Part shown: positions 26,925-35,394 of the stretch, piece by piece
Layout: each line of letters opens with the position of its first letter
How positions within the stretch are numbered: position 1 is the first letter of the stretch
Assembly: GCF_003852495.1 (NCBI RefSeq)
Contig: NZ_QAJI01000003.1
Coordinates: forward strand, 718,687 to 782,686
Direction: 5' to 3'
Source of the DNA: Taibaiella sp. KBW10
Lineage (GTDB): Bacteria; Bacteroidota; Bacteroidia; Chitinophagales; Chitinophagaceae
DNA: 64,000 nucleotides
Translations under genes and position numbers: made by a program
The notes under the pieces: model-generated
Databases searched by the model: none
The model's input: the letters and a program-made list of their open reading frames with translations, nothing else
Told to the model about the DNA's origin: nothing

Positions 26925-26980
26925 TTACTTGAACACTAAAAAATCAATACGAAATTGATAAATTTTACCACACATATATA

Positions 26981-27021
26981 AAGCAACAAAGCGTTACATT
27001 AAGCGTAACACTTTGTTGCTT
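26981..27021 (-). terminator. terminator after paaA
   Basis: Arms 26981-26997 and 27005-27021, 17 pairs with one mismatch, 25 bases after the paaA stop. The stem isolates paaA from mqo. Confidence 0.8.
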
Positions 27022-27046
27022 CGGTTTACTCTTGTAATTTCGTTTA

Positions 27047-27994
27047 TTATGCGCTTAGGGCTGTCTTTTTAGCAGCTCTTTTCTCGGCATAAGCGGTTGC
27101 CGCATCTCTTACCCAGGCACCATTATCCCAGGCATTTTTTCTTGTTTCCAAACGCTCTTTATTACATGGCCCGTTGCCTTTCACGACATTCCAGAATTCA
27201 TCCCAGTTAATCTCGCCAAAGTCATAGTGACCGCGTTCTTCATTCCATTTCAAATCTTTATCAGGAATGGTTAATCCTAAAATATTCGCCTGTTCTACAG
27301 TGACGTCAATAAATTTCTGACGCAGATCATCATTACTAAAACGTTTGATCTTCCATTTCATACTTTGTACCGAATTCGGACTGCTGTCATCATTAGGACC
27401 AAACATCATAATCGAAGGCCACCAAAAGCGGTTCAAAGCATCCTGTGCCATTTTTTTCTGTACGGCACTACCTTTAGAAAGGGTCAGCATAATTTCATAA
27501 CCCTGACGTTGGTGAAAGCTCTCTTCTTTACATACCCGCACCATCGCGCGGCTGTAAGGTCCGTAAGAGCATCTGCATAAAGGCACCTGATTCATGATTG
27601 CAGCACCATCGACCAACCAGCCAATAGCACCCATATCGGCCCAAGTTAAGGTCGGGTAGTTAAATATAGAAGAATATTTAGCTGTTCCATCGTGTAATTG
27701 CTCCAGCATCTGATCGCGGGAGATACCTAAGGTTTCCGCTGCACTATATAGGTATAAACCATGCCCGGCTTCATCCTGAACCTTCGCCAGCAAAACTGCC
27801 TTTCTTCTTAAAGAGGGCGCTCGGGTGATCCAGTTGCCTTCCGGCAACATGCCTACGATCTCGCTATGTGCATGTTGTGAAATCTGCCTGATTAAAGTCT
27901 GACGGTATTTCTCCGGCATCCAGTCTTTCGGCTCGATCCTTAATTCATTATCTATTTTTTGCTGAAAATGCAATTCTTGTTGTTCGTTTGTCAT
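27047..27994 (-). CDS. paaA: 1,2-phenylacetyl-CoA epoxidase, catalytic subunit PaaA
   Basis: PaaA is the diiron subunit of the PaaABCE monooxygenase that converts phenylacetyl-CoA to its 1,2-epoxide. The 315-residue product has the family sequence: [40 protein letters not shown], the ligand pair in [14 protein letters not shown] (Glu and His), [15 protein letters not shown] for the second Glu-x2-His site, and [21 protein letters not shown]. The surprise is context: neither paaB, paaC, paaD, paaE nor paaG/Z flank it. It has its own -7 element upstream and its own terminator, so it is monocistronic. The remaining subunits must lie elsewhere, or this is a stray paralogue. Confidence 0.95.
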   Translation of the reverse strand: MTNEQQELHFQQKIDNELRIEPKDWMPEKYRQTLIRQISQHAHSEIVGMLPEGNWITRAPSLRRKAVLLAKVQDEAGHGLYLYSAAETLGISRDQMLEQLHDGTAKYSSIFNYPTLTWADMGAIGWLVDGAAIMNQVPLCRCSYGPYSRAMVRVCKEESFHQRQGYEIMLTLSKGSAVQKKMAQDALNRFWWPSIMMFGPNDDSSPNSVQSMKWKIKRFSNDDLRQKFIDVTVEQANILGLTIPDKDLKWNEERGHYDFGEINWDEFWNVVKGNGPCNKERLETRKNAWDNGAWVRDAATAYAEKRAAKKTALSA

Positions 27995-28023
27995 AAAATC
28001 AGGTTAAATGATTTTCTTAAATA

Positions 28024-28031
28024 CAAAGATA
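28024..28031 (-). promoter_or_regulatory. -7 element for paaA
   Basis: Reads TATCTTTG on the minus strand (exact TAnnTTTG), 29 bases before the start at 27994. Confidence 0.55.
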
Positions 28032-28119
28032 ATTCATTTTAAGGATTTATATCTATTGTTATATAGAATACAGACCAAATCGCCCGGATATGCTCGCTTT
28101 CTGTATCCGCTATAATTTT

Positions 28120-28152
28120 ATAAGGGAAGAAACATTTTGCTTCTTCCCTTAT
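28120..28152 (-). terminator. terminator after the 28197 barrel gene
   Basis: Twelve perfect pairs (28120-28131 with 28141-28152) and a nine-base loop, located 45 bases after the barrel stop. Confidence 0.85.
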
Positions 28153-28196
28153 GGCATTTAACGTTGAAACAACGCTAATATAATAATATTAATGAC

Positions 28197-29069
28197 TTAT
28201 CTACCTCTGCCAAATACTTTTGGACACCTGGATTGTAAATATTTTTTAGCGTTACCAAAGGCATCGAAATAAACGGTTGCGGTAATACCGGCTGTCCAGT
28301 ACCAGTCATTTCCTTTGAAATCACCACGCTGAAATTTGTAATTAGGATAATTGCCGTCCCATTTGCCCGATTGGTTACCTCTGTAACTCATATCCACGGC
28401 TTTAGTCCCTTTATATGCCCTTAAAGTATCTAAATTCACATAGCTACGGCTTACATCATCTATATAATCGGTAGACGTGTAGCGCATATTTACCTCAGCG
28501 GCCAGCATGATTGTCTTACCAATGAAAAATTTAACCCCACCACCAATAGGGAAAGCGGCATTAATCAAAGGATAGGCTTTACGATCCGGATATTGTGCAA
28601 TACCTTGACCCTCAGTACTCAAATCTCTTAATACTTGCTTTTCACCTTTCTCATCATAAGCGAAAGGATTGCTGTAAAAAGCACCTACACCCGCAAAGAT
28701 ATAGGGACTTACTTTAAATCTGTATTGATCTACGGCCAAAAAATTAAACTCTATGGCTCCATAAATCTCTCCAACATTATTGCTAAAGCTTAAATTCCTT
28801 TTCTCGTATGTCTTATTTAAGGATAAACTGTCTGCAGCAGTCAGTCTTATATAGTTAGCACCAAAACGGAAACCCAGTCTTGGAGATACGAAATACTTAT
28901 ATAACAACCCTACTGTCGGCTGGAACATTTTATTATTATCCGGCAAAATATTAGGTTGTAAATCTCCGTAAAACGAACTAGCGCCTGCAGTTAAACCAAT
29001 TTCATGATGCCTTTGTGCAGTAACTAATAATGGGAGTGCCACTAATACGGGAAGTATAATTTTTTTCAT
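28197..29069 (-). CDS. DUF6089-like outer-membrane beta-barrel protein, paralogue of 24257-25267
   Basis: A 290-residue exported protein with signal peptide MKKIILPVLVALPLLVTAQ and barrel-type strands (EIGLTAGASSFYGDLQPN, GLLYKYFVSPRLGFRFGANYIRL, YRFKVSPYIFAGVGAFYSNPF, MLAAEVNMRYTSTDYIDDVSRSYVN, WYWTAGITATVYF). It shares the TDYxDDVS-Y motif, the TEGQ segment before a Pro-rich loop and the overall layout with the protein at 24257-25267, so the two are paralogues about 3 kb apart. The final C-terminal residues (KKYLQSRCPKVFGRGR) resemble the cysteine-bearing tails of other Bacteroidota barrels. The function is unknown; a structural envelope or PorG-like role is the likeliest. Confidence 0.85.
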   Translation of the reverse strand: MKKIILPVLVALPLLVTAQRHHEIGLTAGASSFYGDLQPNILPDNNKMFQPTVGLLYKYFVSPRLGFRFGANYIRLTAADSLSLNKTYEKRNLSFSNNVGEIYGAIEFNFLAVDQYRFKVSPYIFAGVGAFYSNPFAYDEKGEKQVLRDLSTEGQGIAQYPDRKAYPLINAAFPIGGGVKFFIGKTIMLAAEVNMRYTSTDYIDDVSRSYVNLDTLRAYKGTKAVDMSYRGNQSGKWDGNYPNYKFQRGDFKGNDWYWTAGITATVYFDAFGNAKKYLQSRCPKVFGRGR

Positions 29070-29091
29070 CAGAAATATTTTCTCAATTATC

Positions 29092-29099
29092 CAAAGTTA
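29092..29099 (-). promoter_or_regulatory. -7 element for the 28197 barrel gene
   Basis: Reads TAACTTTG on the minus strand, 22 bases before the start at 29069. Confidence 0.5.
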
Positions 29100-29389
29100 T
29101 AAGTGCTGCTGTTACAACTACTTTAACAAACCAAGTTACAAATATAATTTTTAAGAATTGAAAAACAAAACTATTCTCTAAAAATAATCCTCCCCTGCTG
29201 TTTGACTCTTATTTCCCTTCTTTTTTAATCCCCTCAAGGAACAATAATTCTCATTATTAAAGTAAAAAGCAGCTTAAATAAACATAAAACACAATAATTT
29301 AAAAATCGTAAACATTTGAATTCCAATTGTTTGTGTTTTTGTTTGTATTTTTTTAACTAAAAAGATGCCATTTTTATATTTTACTAAGT

Positions 29390-29397
29390 TACCTTTG
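29390..29397 (+). promoter_or_regulatory. -7 element for the rlpA-like gene
   Basis: TACCTTTG matches TAnnTTTG and lies 25 bases before ATG 29423. Confidence 0.5.
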
Positions 29398-29422
29398 CTC
29401 CCGAACCAAATTTATTGTGAAT

Positions 29423-29866
29423 ATGATTTTGAGGAAATTAATTTGTTCATTACTGGCAATTTTGTCCATCAGCGTGGTTACTTTCGACCTAAAAGCACAA
29501 GGTAACGGAAGCAACGCAAAAACGGGTAAAGCCAGCTATTACCATCCGAAATTTGTAGGCCGCAAAACGGCAACCGGAGAAGTATTCAGCAACAACAAAT
29601 ACACAGCCGCCTGTAATCAATATCCGCTCGGTACTTATCTGAGGGTAACGAATACCAAAAACGGAAAGGTTGTATATGTTAAAGTAAATGATCGCATTGG
29701 GCATCCACAAAGAATAATAGATCTTACACAGCGTGCAGCATCGGACCTGAAGTATGTAAACAGCGGCCTAACCAACGTTAAAATCGAAGTGGTTAATGAT
29801 GATGAAGGCAAAAGGAAAATATTTGCGCAAACCACTGGAGATATGGTTGACGATAATACCTTATAA
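29423..29866 (+). CDS. rlpA: RlpA-like double-psi beta-barrel protein
   Basis: A 147-residue exported protein with signal peptide (MILRKLICSLLAILSISVVTFDLKAQ) and a single DPBB domain: GKASYYHPKFVGRKTATGEVFSNNKYTAACNQYPLGTYLRVTNTKNGKVVYVKVNDRIGHPQRIIDLTQRAASDL. This covers the RlpA core, including the VxVNDRGP-like motif (here VKVNDRIGHP) and the D-LT-RAA segment with the catalytic Asp equivalent. RlpA proteins cleave or bind septal peptidoglycan; this one lacks the C-terminal SPOR domain, as many Bacteroidota versions do. I use ATG 29423; a GTG six bases upstream is the alternative. It is followed by its own terminator. Confidence 0.88.
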   Translation: MILRKLICSLLAILSISVVTFDLKAQGNGSNAKTGKASYYHPKFVGRKTATGEVFSNNKYTAACNQYPLGTYLRVTNTKNGKVVYVKVNDRIGHPQRIIDLTQRAASDLKYVNSGLTNVKIEVVNDDEGKRKIFAQTTGDMVDDNTL

Positions 29867-29885
29867 TATTTTATAGAATTAATTT

Positions 29886-29914
29886 AAAAACTGCTTTTAA
29901 CCAAAGCAGTTTTT
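29886..29914 (+). terminator. terminator after the rlpA-like gene
   Basis: Twelve perfect pairs (29886-29897 with 29903-29914), ending in a run of seven Ts. Confidence 0.9.
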
Positions 29915-29976
29915 TTATTTATATAACAAAAGAATACTTTTATAACGAATTCTTAGATTATAAACATTCTAGCGTG

Positions 29977-29984
29977 TATCTTTG
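29977..29984 (+). promoter_or_regulatory. -7 element of the suf operon
   Basis: TATCTTTG matches TAnnTTTG, placing the transcript start near 29990 and giving a leader of about 55 bases with a hairpin. Confidence 0.55.
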
Positions 29985-30004
29985 CACTTCAACTTTAAAA
30001 CAAA

Positions 30005-30027
30005 AATGCCCTCTCTTTTAGGGCATT
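30005..30027 (+). promoter_or_regulatory. stem-loop in the sufB leader
   Basis: AATGCCCT (30005-30012) pairs with AGGGCATT (30020-30027) around a seven-base loop, ending 19 bases before the sufB start. There is no T-run after it, so it is not a terminator; it may affect translation or be incidental. Confidence 0.45.
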
Positions 30028-30046
30028 GTGAAAATCAGATTTTGTG

Positions 30047-31555
30047 ATGGAAAACAATACAGATACGGAATTTCTGGAATCGCTGGCGGATAAGGAATAT
30101 GAACATGGTTTTATTACCGACATCGAAATGGACATCCTTCCTCCCGGCTTGAATGAAGAGACCGTTAGATTCATATCCGCAAAGAAAAATGAACCTGAAT
30201 GGATGCTGGAATGGCGCTTAAAAGCCTACCAGGCTTTCCTGAAAATGGAATTACCCAGCTGGCAAAATTTCAAGATGCCGGACATGAATTTCGATGGCAT
30301 TTCTTATTACGCTGCACCAAAAAATACGCCAAAGTATAATAGCCTTGATGAGGTAGACCCGGAATTGCTGGCCACCTTTGAAAAGTTAGGCATTCCTTTG
30401 AATGAACGCAAAAAACTTTTGGGCGTAAGAGAAGATGGCCCGATAGAAAATGAAAACGGCGAAATGGTCGAACGTCCTTTAGTAGCAGTAGATGCGGTTT
30501 TTGACTCTGTATCTGTGGCAACTACTTATAAGGACGAATTGAAAAAACATGGTATTATTTTCTGTTCTATTTCAGAAGCCATACAAGATCATCCTGAATT
30601 GGTAAAAGCCTATATCGGTTCGGTAGTACCGCAAACGGATAATATTTTTGCAGCTTTAAACTCTGCTGTATTTTCTGACGGGTCTTTTGTATACATTCCT
30701 AAAGGCGTTCGTTGCCCTATGGAATTGTCTACATACTTCCGTATAAATGCAGAAAACACCGGACAGTTTGAGCGTACGCTGATTATTGCTGATGACGATG
30801 CTTATGTAAGTTACCTGGAAGGCTGTACAGCTCCTCAACGTGACGAGCATCAATTACATGCCGCCATCGTAGAGATCGTAGCCCATAAAAATGCAGAAGT
30901 AAAATACAGTACCGTACAAAACTGGTACCCCGGCGATAAGGAAGGGAAAGGCGGTGTTTATAACTTTGTAACCAAAAGAGGGATTTGTAAGGGTGAAAAT
31001 TCTATCATTTCCTGGACACAAGTAGAAACCGGCAGCGCGATTACCTGGAAATATCCCAGTGTAATCCTGCAAGGCGACAACAGCTATGGTGAATTCTATA
31101 GTGTAGCCGTAGCCAAGGGCAAGCAAATTGCCGATACCGGTACCAAAATGATCCATCTGGGTAAGAATACCCGTAGCCGCATTATCTCTAAAGGGATTTC
31201 TGCCGGTAACGGACAAAATTCTTATCGTGGTTTGGTGAGCATCGGACCTAAAGCAGCTAATGCCCGTAACTTTACCCAATGTGATTCTATGTTGATCGGT
31301 GACCGTTGCGGGGCACATACTTTCCCGTATATTGATGCCAAAAATCCAACCGCTACTTTAGAACACGAAGCGACGACTTCCAAAATCGGAGAAGACCAGA
31401 TCTTCTATCTGAATGCCAGAGGTATCGACACGGAAAAAGCGGTGGAAATGATCGTAAATGGTTTCGCGAAGGAAGTACTGAACAAATTGCCGATGGAATT
31501 TGCAGTAGAAGCACAAAAATTACTGGCAGTATCTTTAGAAGGAAGTGTAGGATAA
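30047..31555 (+). CDS. sufB: Fe-S cluster assembly scaffold protein SufB
   Basis: SufB is the core of the SufBCD scaffold that assembles Fe-S clusters and passes them to carriers. The 502-residue product shows the complete family pattern: the N-terminal helical part, then the right-handed beta-helix ([133 protein letters not shown]). Cysteines in GCTAP, RCGAH and QCDSM correspond to conserved positions. A GTG three bases upstream is an alternative start. First of three suf genes; no sufE or sufS appears here. Confidence 0.97.
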   Translation: MENNTDTEFLESLADKEYEHGFITDIEMDILPPGLNEETVRFISAKKNEPEWMLEWRLKAYQAFLKMELPSWQNFKMPDMNFDGISYYAAPKNTPKYNSLDEVDPELLATFEKLGIPLNERKKLLGVREDGPIENENGEMVERPLVAVDAVFDSVSVATTYKDELKKHGIIFCSISEAIQDHPELVKAYIGSVVPQTDNIFAALNSAVFSDGSFVYIPKGVRCPMELSTYFRINAENTGQFERTLIIADDDAYVSYLEGCTAPQRDEHQLHAAIVEIVAHKNAEVKYSTVQNWYPGDKEGKGGVYNFVTKRGICKGENSIISWTQVETGSAITWKYPSVILQGDNSYGEFYSVAVAKGKQIADTGTKMIHLGKNTRSRIISKGISAGNGQNSYRGLVSIGPKAANARNFTQCDSMLIGDRCGAHTFPYIDAKNPTATLEHEATTSKIGEDQIFYLNARGIDTEKAVEMIVNGFAKEVLNKLPMEFAVEAQKLLAVSLEGSVG

Positions 31556-31592
31556 TCCAAACATTTATAAACAACAATAAAATTACATAACA

Positions 31593-32330
31593 GTGTTATC
31601 TATAAAGAATTTACACGCAAGTGTAGAAGATAAAGAAATCTTAAAGGGATTAAATTTAGAAGTAAAAGCGGGTGAAGTACACGCCATCATGGGACCTAAC
31701 GGTGCCGGAAAGAGCAGTCTGGCTTCGGTATTGGCGGGAAGAGCCAACTATGAAGTAACAGAAGGTTCTGTAACATTAGATGGTAAAGACATTCTGGAAC
31801 TGTCTCCTGAAGACCGCGCCAGAGAAGGGGTTTTCCTTGCTTTCCAATACCCTATTGAAATTCCGGGTGTATCGAATATCAACTTTCTGAAAACCGCAAT
31901 GAACGAGATTCGTGATTATCGCGGTTTGTCGCCACTAACGGCTAAGGAATTCTTACAAATGAGCAGAGAAAAGCAAGCATTGGTTGAGTTTGATGCCAAG
32001 CTGGTAAACCGCTCTTTGAATGAAGGATTTTCCGGCGGAGAGAAAAAACGTAATGAGATTTTTCAATTAGCGATGCTGGATCCTAAATTGTCTATTCTGG
32101 ACGAAACGGATTCCGGTTTGGATATTGATGCTTTGCGTATTGTAAGCCGCGGGGTAAACAAATTGCGCAGTGAAAACAATGCCTTTATCTTAATCACGCA
32201 CTATCAGCGTTTGCTGGATCATATCGTACCCGATTTTGTGCATGTATTAAGCGACGGTAAAATTGTAAAAACAGGTGGTAAAGAATTGGCCTTGGAACTG
32301 GAAGAGAAAGGCTATGATTGGTTGAAGTAA
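31593..32330 (+). CDS. sufC: Fe-S assembly ATPase SufC
   Basis: SufC is the ABC-type ATPase that dimerises on SufB and SufD and powers their rearrangement. In this 245-residue protein Walker A is GPNGAGKSSLASVLAG, the Q-loop VFLAFQYPIEIPGVSNINFL, the SufC-specific signature FSGGEKKRNEIFQLAML and Walker B LSILDETDSGLDIDALRIVS. The D-T-D-S-GLD arrangement and GGEKKRNE are diagnostic of SufC. Translation begins at GTG 31593, since there is no usable ATG before the first strand (LSIKNLHASVEDKEIL). It lies 37 bases after sufB and 16 before sufD. Confidence 0.97.
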   Translation: MLSIKNLHASVEDKEILKGLNLEVKAGEVHAIMGPNGAGKSSLASVLAGRANYEVTEGSVTLDGKDILELSPEDRAREGVFLAFQYPIEIPGVSNINFLKTAMNEIRDYRGLSPLTAKEFLQMSREKQALVEFDAKLVNRSLNEGFSGGEKKRNEIFQLAMLDPKLSILDETDSGLDIDALRIVSRGVNKLRSENNAFILITHYQRLLDHIVPDFVHVLSDGKIVKTGGKELALELEEKGYDWLK

Positions 32331-32346
32331 TAATACAATACAAAAA

Positions 32347-33714
32347 ATGACTACAAAACAATTGGAATCTCCTTTATATGAAAGTCTGCAGGCGCAATTT
32401 GAGATTGTGTCTTTACAAGATCAAAATGCGCAAACCAAAGGTTATCGTGAACAGGCGATGCAGCAATTCAGTACTTTAGGATTCCCTTCTATAAAAAATG
32501 AAGAATGGCGTTTTGCCAATGTATTGCCTATTGTAAAAACATCTTACGAAGTTAGCGCGAATAAAAATGCACAGATTTCGGAAGAGGCTTTTGCACAAGC
32601 AAGAACATTGATCAATGCGCACAATGAAGATATTTTACCCAAATTAAAAGGGGAGCAAAAAGGTGCCTACCGTTTGGTAACGGTAAATGGTGTTTTGTCT
32701 AAAGAGTTGTCTTTCTTACCGGAAATGGAAGGTGTTACCATCTGTGCCATTACCGATGCGATCGACCAGCCTGGATTTCAGCAATATTTTGGCAAAATCC
32801 TTACCCTGGAGAACAATGCTTTTGCCTGCCTGAACTCCGCATTATATACGGATGGTATTTTCATGGAAGTAAAAGCCAATACCACGCTGGATATGCCTTT
32901 GCATATCATTAAGGTTAAGTTGGCTGCAGATAATGCTTTATTCCAGCCTCGTAATCTTTTTGTACTGCATAAAAGTGCCGAATTGCAGGTTATTGAAACG
33001 TATATTTCTGATGCCGGCAGCGAAGCAAAAGTCCTGATCAACTCGGTGAGTGAAATTGCTTTGGAAGAAAATGCACATTTCTATCATTACGATATCCAAA
33101 AGGGACATAAAAACATTCGTAAGATTCAACGTAATGAAGCAGTGCAATACAAGCACAGCAATTACAGTAACTATACTTTTACCTTCCCGGGCAGCAGCTT
33201 TACCCGTAATAACCTGGCCATTCACCTGAATGACGAGTTGGTGGAAAGCCATTTATACGGCCTATACCTGACTGCTGAAGATCAATTGGTCGATAACCAT
33301 ACAGAAGTACATCATAAGAAACCTAATGGGGAAAGCAATCAATTGTACAAGGGGATTCTGATGGATAAAAGTAAAGCGGTGTTTAATGGTAAGATCTTCG
33401 TTTATGAAGATGCCCAAAAAACAAATGCGTTCCAGCAGAGTAATAATGTGTTGTTTAGCGAGCAGGCTACCATTCATGCCAAACCTCAGTTGGAAATCTT
33501 TGCAGATGATGTGAAATGTAGCCATGGTACAACGATTGGACAATTGAATAAAGAGGCTTTATTCTATTTACAAAGCAGGGGTATCGGCGCAGAATCGGCT
33601 AAAAAGATTATGGTGAAAGCTTTTGCTTTTGATGTGGCTGAGAAAATCAAGATTCCTGCTTTACGTAGCTATGTGGAGGAAATGATTGTAGAAGAGATGT
33701 CTCATAAAGCATAA
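32347..33714 (+). CDS. sufD: Fe-S cluster assembly protein SufD
   Basis: SufD pairs with SufB in the SufBC2D complex and helps acquire iron. The 455-residue protein ends with the shared beta-helix family segment (ALFYLQSRGIGAESAKKIMVKAFAFDVAEKI) and contains the conserved GSSFTRNNLAIHLNDELVESHLYGLYLTAEDQLVDNHTEVHHKKPNGESNQLYKGILMDKSKAVFNGKIFV pattern in pieces. The SCSHGTT-type motif (VKCSHGTTIGQL) with its conserved His and Cys is present. It is the last suf gene; a hairpin follows 30 bases after the stop. Confidence 0.96.
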   Translation: MTTKQLESPLYESLQAQFEIVSLQDQNAQTKGYREQAMQQFSTLGFPSIKNEEWRFANVLPIVKTSYEVSANKNAQISEEAFAQARTLINAHNEDILPKLKGEQKGAYRLVTVNGVLSKELSFLPEMEGVTICAITDAIDQPGFQQYFGKILTLENNAFACLNSALYTDGIFMEVKANTTLDMPLHIIKVKLAADNALFQPRNLFVLHKSAELQVIETYISDAGSEAKVLINSVSEIALEENAHFYHYDIQKGHKNIRKIQRNEAVQYKHSNYSNYTFTFPGSSFTRNNLAIHLNDELVESHLYGLYLTAEDQLVDNHTEVHHKKPNGESNQLYKGILMDKSKAVFNGKIFVYEDAQKTNAFQQSNNVLFSEQATIHAKPQLEIFADDVKCSHGTTIGQLNKEALFYLQSRGIGAESAKKIMVKAFAFDVAEKIKIPALRSYVEEMIVEEMSHKA

Positions 33715-33744
33715 TGTAACGCATACCTTATTAAAATATATTTC

Positions 33745-33774
33745 GCTAAGACCACTGCCTGCAGTGGTCTTAGC
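33745..33774 (+). terminator. hairpin ending the suf operon
   Basis: Fourteen perfect pairs (33745-33758 with 33761-33774) and a two-base loop, 30 bases after sufD. The T-run is weak. The hairpin covers the upstream GTG of the next reading frame, which argues for the internal ATG as that gene's start. Confidence 0.75.
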
Positions 33775-33790
33775 TATTTCAAGAGGTCTT

Positions 33791-34150
33791 ATGAAACCGA
33801 AAAAAACCTACTATTTTATTGCTGTTATCGTCACCGTCATACTTGGATTATGGTCCAGGCAGCTGTCTTTCGTTCCCCTATGGACAGGAGATCTTCTTTA
33901 TGCCGTGATGTGTTACCTGGGCTTTCGCTTTCTGTTCACCGGTCGTTCTTTAACGTTCAGCATGACCGCTGCCTTGCTGTTCTGCTTTGGCATTGAATTC
34001 CTGCAGTTATGGCAGCATCCGGTCCTGCTTAGCCTAAGGCATACGTTACCCGGAAGACTGATCCTGGGCCAGGGTTTCCTATGGACAGATCTGCTGGCTT
34101 ATACTGTCGGTATTGTACTGATCTATTGGTTGGACAGACTCATCAGTTAA
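33791..34150 (+). CDS. DUF2809 small membrane protein
   Basis: A 119-residue inner-membrane protein with about four hydrophobic helices (YYFIAVIVTVILGLWSR, WTGDLLYAVMCYLGFRFLF, FSMTAALLFCFGIEFLQLW, LAYTVGIVLIYWLDRLI). The LGLxSR near the N-terminus and GQGFLWTDLLAYTVG near the C-terminus are the DUF2809 signature. The function is not established. I start at ATG 33791 rather than GTG 33764, which is inside the suf terminator. It converges with the 34182 gene across a shared hairpin. Confidence 0.85.
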   Translation: MKPKKTYYFIAVIVTVILGLWSRQLSFVPLWTGDLLYAVMCYLGFRFLFTGRSLTFSMTAALLFCFGIEFLQLWQHPVLLSLRHTLPGRLILGQGFLWTDLLAYTVGIVLIYWLDRLIS

Positions 34151-34173
34151 GGGTTTTCTACTACCCTTAACTG
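34144..34173. terminator. hairpin between convergent genes
   Basis: Eleven perfect pairs (34144-34154 with 34163-34173) around an eight-base loop; the left arm contains the stop codon of the DUF2809 gene. It can serve both strands. Confidence 0.65.
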
Positions 34174-34181
34174 GGCTGCCT

Positions 34182-34946
34182 TTAAAACAAACGATAAAAA
34201 TATTGAAGATTGAGCCCATAAGGGGTTTTCCATTTTGCCTTATCGAAATTTTTAATTGAGTTAGGTTCTCCAGCTACTACCAGTGAATTTCCTAATTGGA
34301 CAAAAGGCGCTGCAGATATGGAATGCCGCTGTACACTATATTGAAGCGCTGCGGAGCACTTGGGACTAAGGAATACCCTGGAGCTGTATGAATTTACAAT
34401 ATAAACCATGTACACAATACCCTCTGCCGCCACTAGCCTGTAACTATCCGACGACGTCTTTTGCCAGTTGATATCTATACCTGCACTAAACAGCGCAGAC
34501 AGGTTCTTCAACAGCCTCTGCCGGTATTGAATGCTTAAGGGTATATGCCAATATTGTACGTTTACGGATAAAGGTCTTTGCCAGCTGGAATAAGGGAATG
34601 GCCCCGATTGGCTCCATTCATCAAAATACACCAGGCCATTGTGCTTCCACAGGCCAAAACCAGCCTGTACCCACAAACGGTCATTTTTGCGCGACAAAGG
34701 TGTACGTACATAAAGCGCAAGAGCAGGACGTTTTTCAGATCGGTTAAACTTTGTCTCACCAGCGATCCTGATGGCATTAGAACCATCTCTTTCAGATACA
34801 TAGGTATCTCCGATATCGGTCATTTGACTTTTATAGATATTCCCGTCGAAACCGACCTCCCATTTACGCTTTTGTGTTTGGGCAGATAATTGCATGTGCG
34901 TTAGCAGCATACAGGACAATAAAGAAATAGTAGCAATTTTTATCAT
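34182..34946 (-). CDS. exported protein, probably outer-membrane beta-barrel, family unknown
   Basis: A 254-residue protein with a signal peptide (MIKIATISLLSCMLLTHMQLSAQ) and alternating hydrophobic strands ending in an aromatic C-terminus (YGLNLQYFYRLF), the usual pattern of outer-membrane barrels. Strands such as VGFDGNIYKSQMTDIGD, LALYVRTPLSRKNDRLWVQAGFGLW, YWHIPLSIQYRQRLL and AAPFVQLGNSLVV support this. I do not recognise a named family; it is not clearly one of the DUF6089 type. It stands alone, converging with the DUF2809 gene. Confidence 0.7.
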   Translation of the reverse strand: MIKIATISLLSCMLLTHMQLSAQTQKRKWEVGFDGNIYKSQMTDIGDTYVSERDGSNAIRIAGETKFNRSEKRPALALYVRTPLSRKNDRLWVQAGFGLWKHNGLVYFDEWSQSGPFPYSSWQRPLSVNVQYWHIPLSIQYRQRLLKNLSALFSAGIDINWQKTSSDSYRLVAAEGIVYMVYIVNSYSSRVFLSPKCSAALQYSVQRHSISAAPFVQLGNSLVVAGEPNSIKNFDKAKWKTPYGLNLQYFYRLF

Positions 34947-34988
34947 ATAAAAATCTTATTTTTTTATATCAGCTATAAATATAAAAAA

Positions 34989-35011
34989 AGCAGCAGTTAT
35001 TCACTGCTGCT
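34989..35011 (-). terminator. terminator of the mrdA-rodA-MBL-ferredoxin unit
   Basis: Nine perfect pairs (34989-34997 with 35003-35011); on the minus strand the stem is followed by seven Ts, 22 bases after the ferredoxin stop. Confidence 0.85.
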
Positions 35012-35032
35012 CGTACTAACTTTATATTCTTT

Positions 35033-35368
35033 CTATCCCTCCTGCGGGTCATGAATTTTGAATTTCAGCCCGTGCATATCGGGGTTTAACCGGAGCTGGC
35101 AAGCTAGTCTGGAATTGGGTAACAAATCGGGTAAAGTATCCAGCATGGCATATTCATCGTCACTGATTTCGCCCAACTTATCCAAGCCTTCCAATACATC
35201 AACACAACAGGTCGCACATAAAGCCATCCCACCACAGGTAGCGAGTACCGGATATTCGCTGGCTTTTAGCATTTCCATCAAGCTCAAGCCCATATCGGTC
35301 GGGCACTCCATCGTATCTACAGAGCCATCTGCATTTTCCACATGCACATGAATCATATTATCTTCCAT
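35033..35368 (-). CDS. adrenodoxin-type 2Fe-2S ferredoxin
   Basis: A 111-residue electron carrier with one [2Fe-2S] cluster. Ligands are visible as ATCGGMALCATCC (Cys at about 45, 51 and 54) and RLACQL (Cys about 90), the C-x5-C-x2-C...C spacing of the adrenodoxin/Isc-Fdx class rather than plant-type C-x4-C. The DGSVDTMECPTDMGLSLMEMLKASEYPV N-terminal beta-grasp also fits. It follows the MBL-fold gene by 26 bases and ends the operon headed by mrdA; a functional link is not obvious. The partner reductase or acceptor is not in the window. Confidence 0.92.
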   Translation of the reverse strand: MEDNMIHVHVENADGSVDTMECPTDMGLSLMEMLKASEYPVLATCGGMALCATCCVDVLEGLDKLGEISDDEYAMLDTLPDLLPNSRLACQLRLNPDMHGLKFKIHDPQEG

Positions 35369-35394
35369 AAAAATCGTATTTAATTAGCGCAAAA

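Larger units (their letters stand above)
29070..29422. other. AT-rich divergent promoter region
   Basis: A gene-free stretch between the divergent barrel and rlpA genes. It holds a minus-strand -7 element (TAACTTTG read from 29099-29092) for the barrel gene and a plus-strand one at 29390-29397 for the rlpA-like gene. The middle is A/T-rich with no hairpin or open frame that I would support. Confidence 0.6.

Noticed and set aside
33764-33790. GTG start for the DUF2809 protein
   Set aside because: The GTG lies inside the suf terminator hairpin; the ATG at 33791 leads directly into the first membrane helix.
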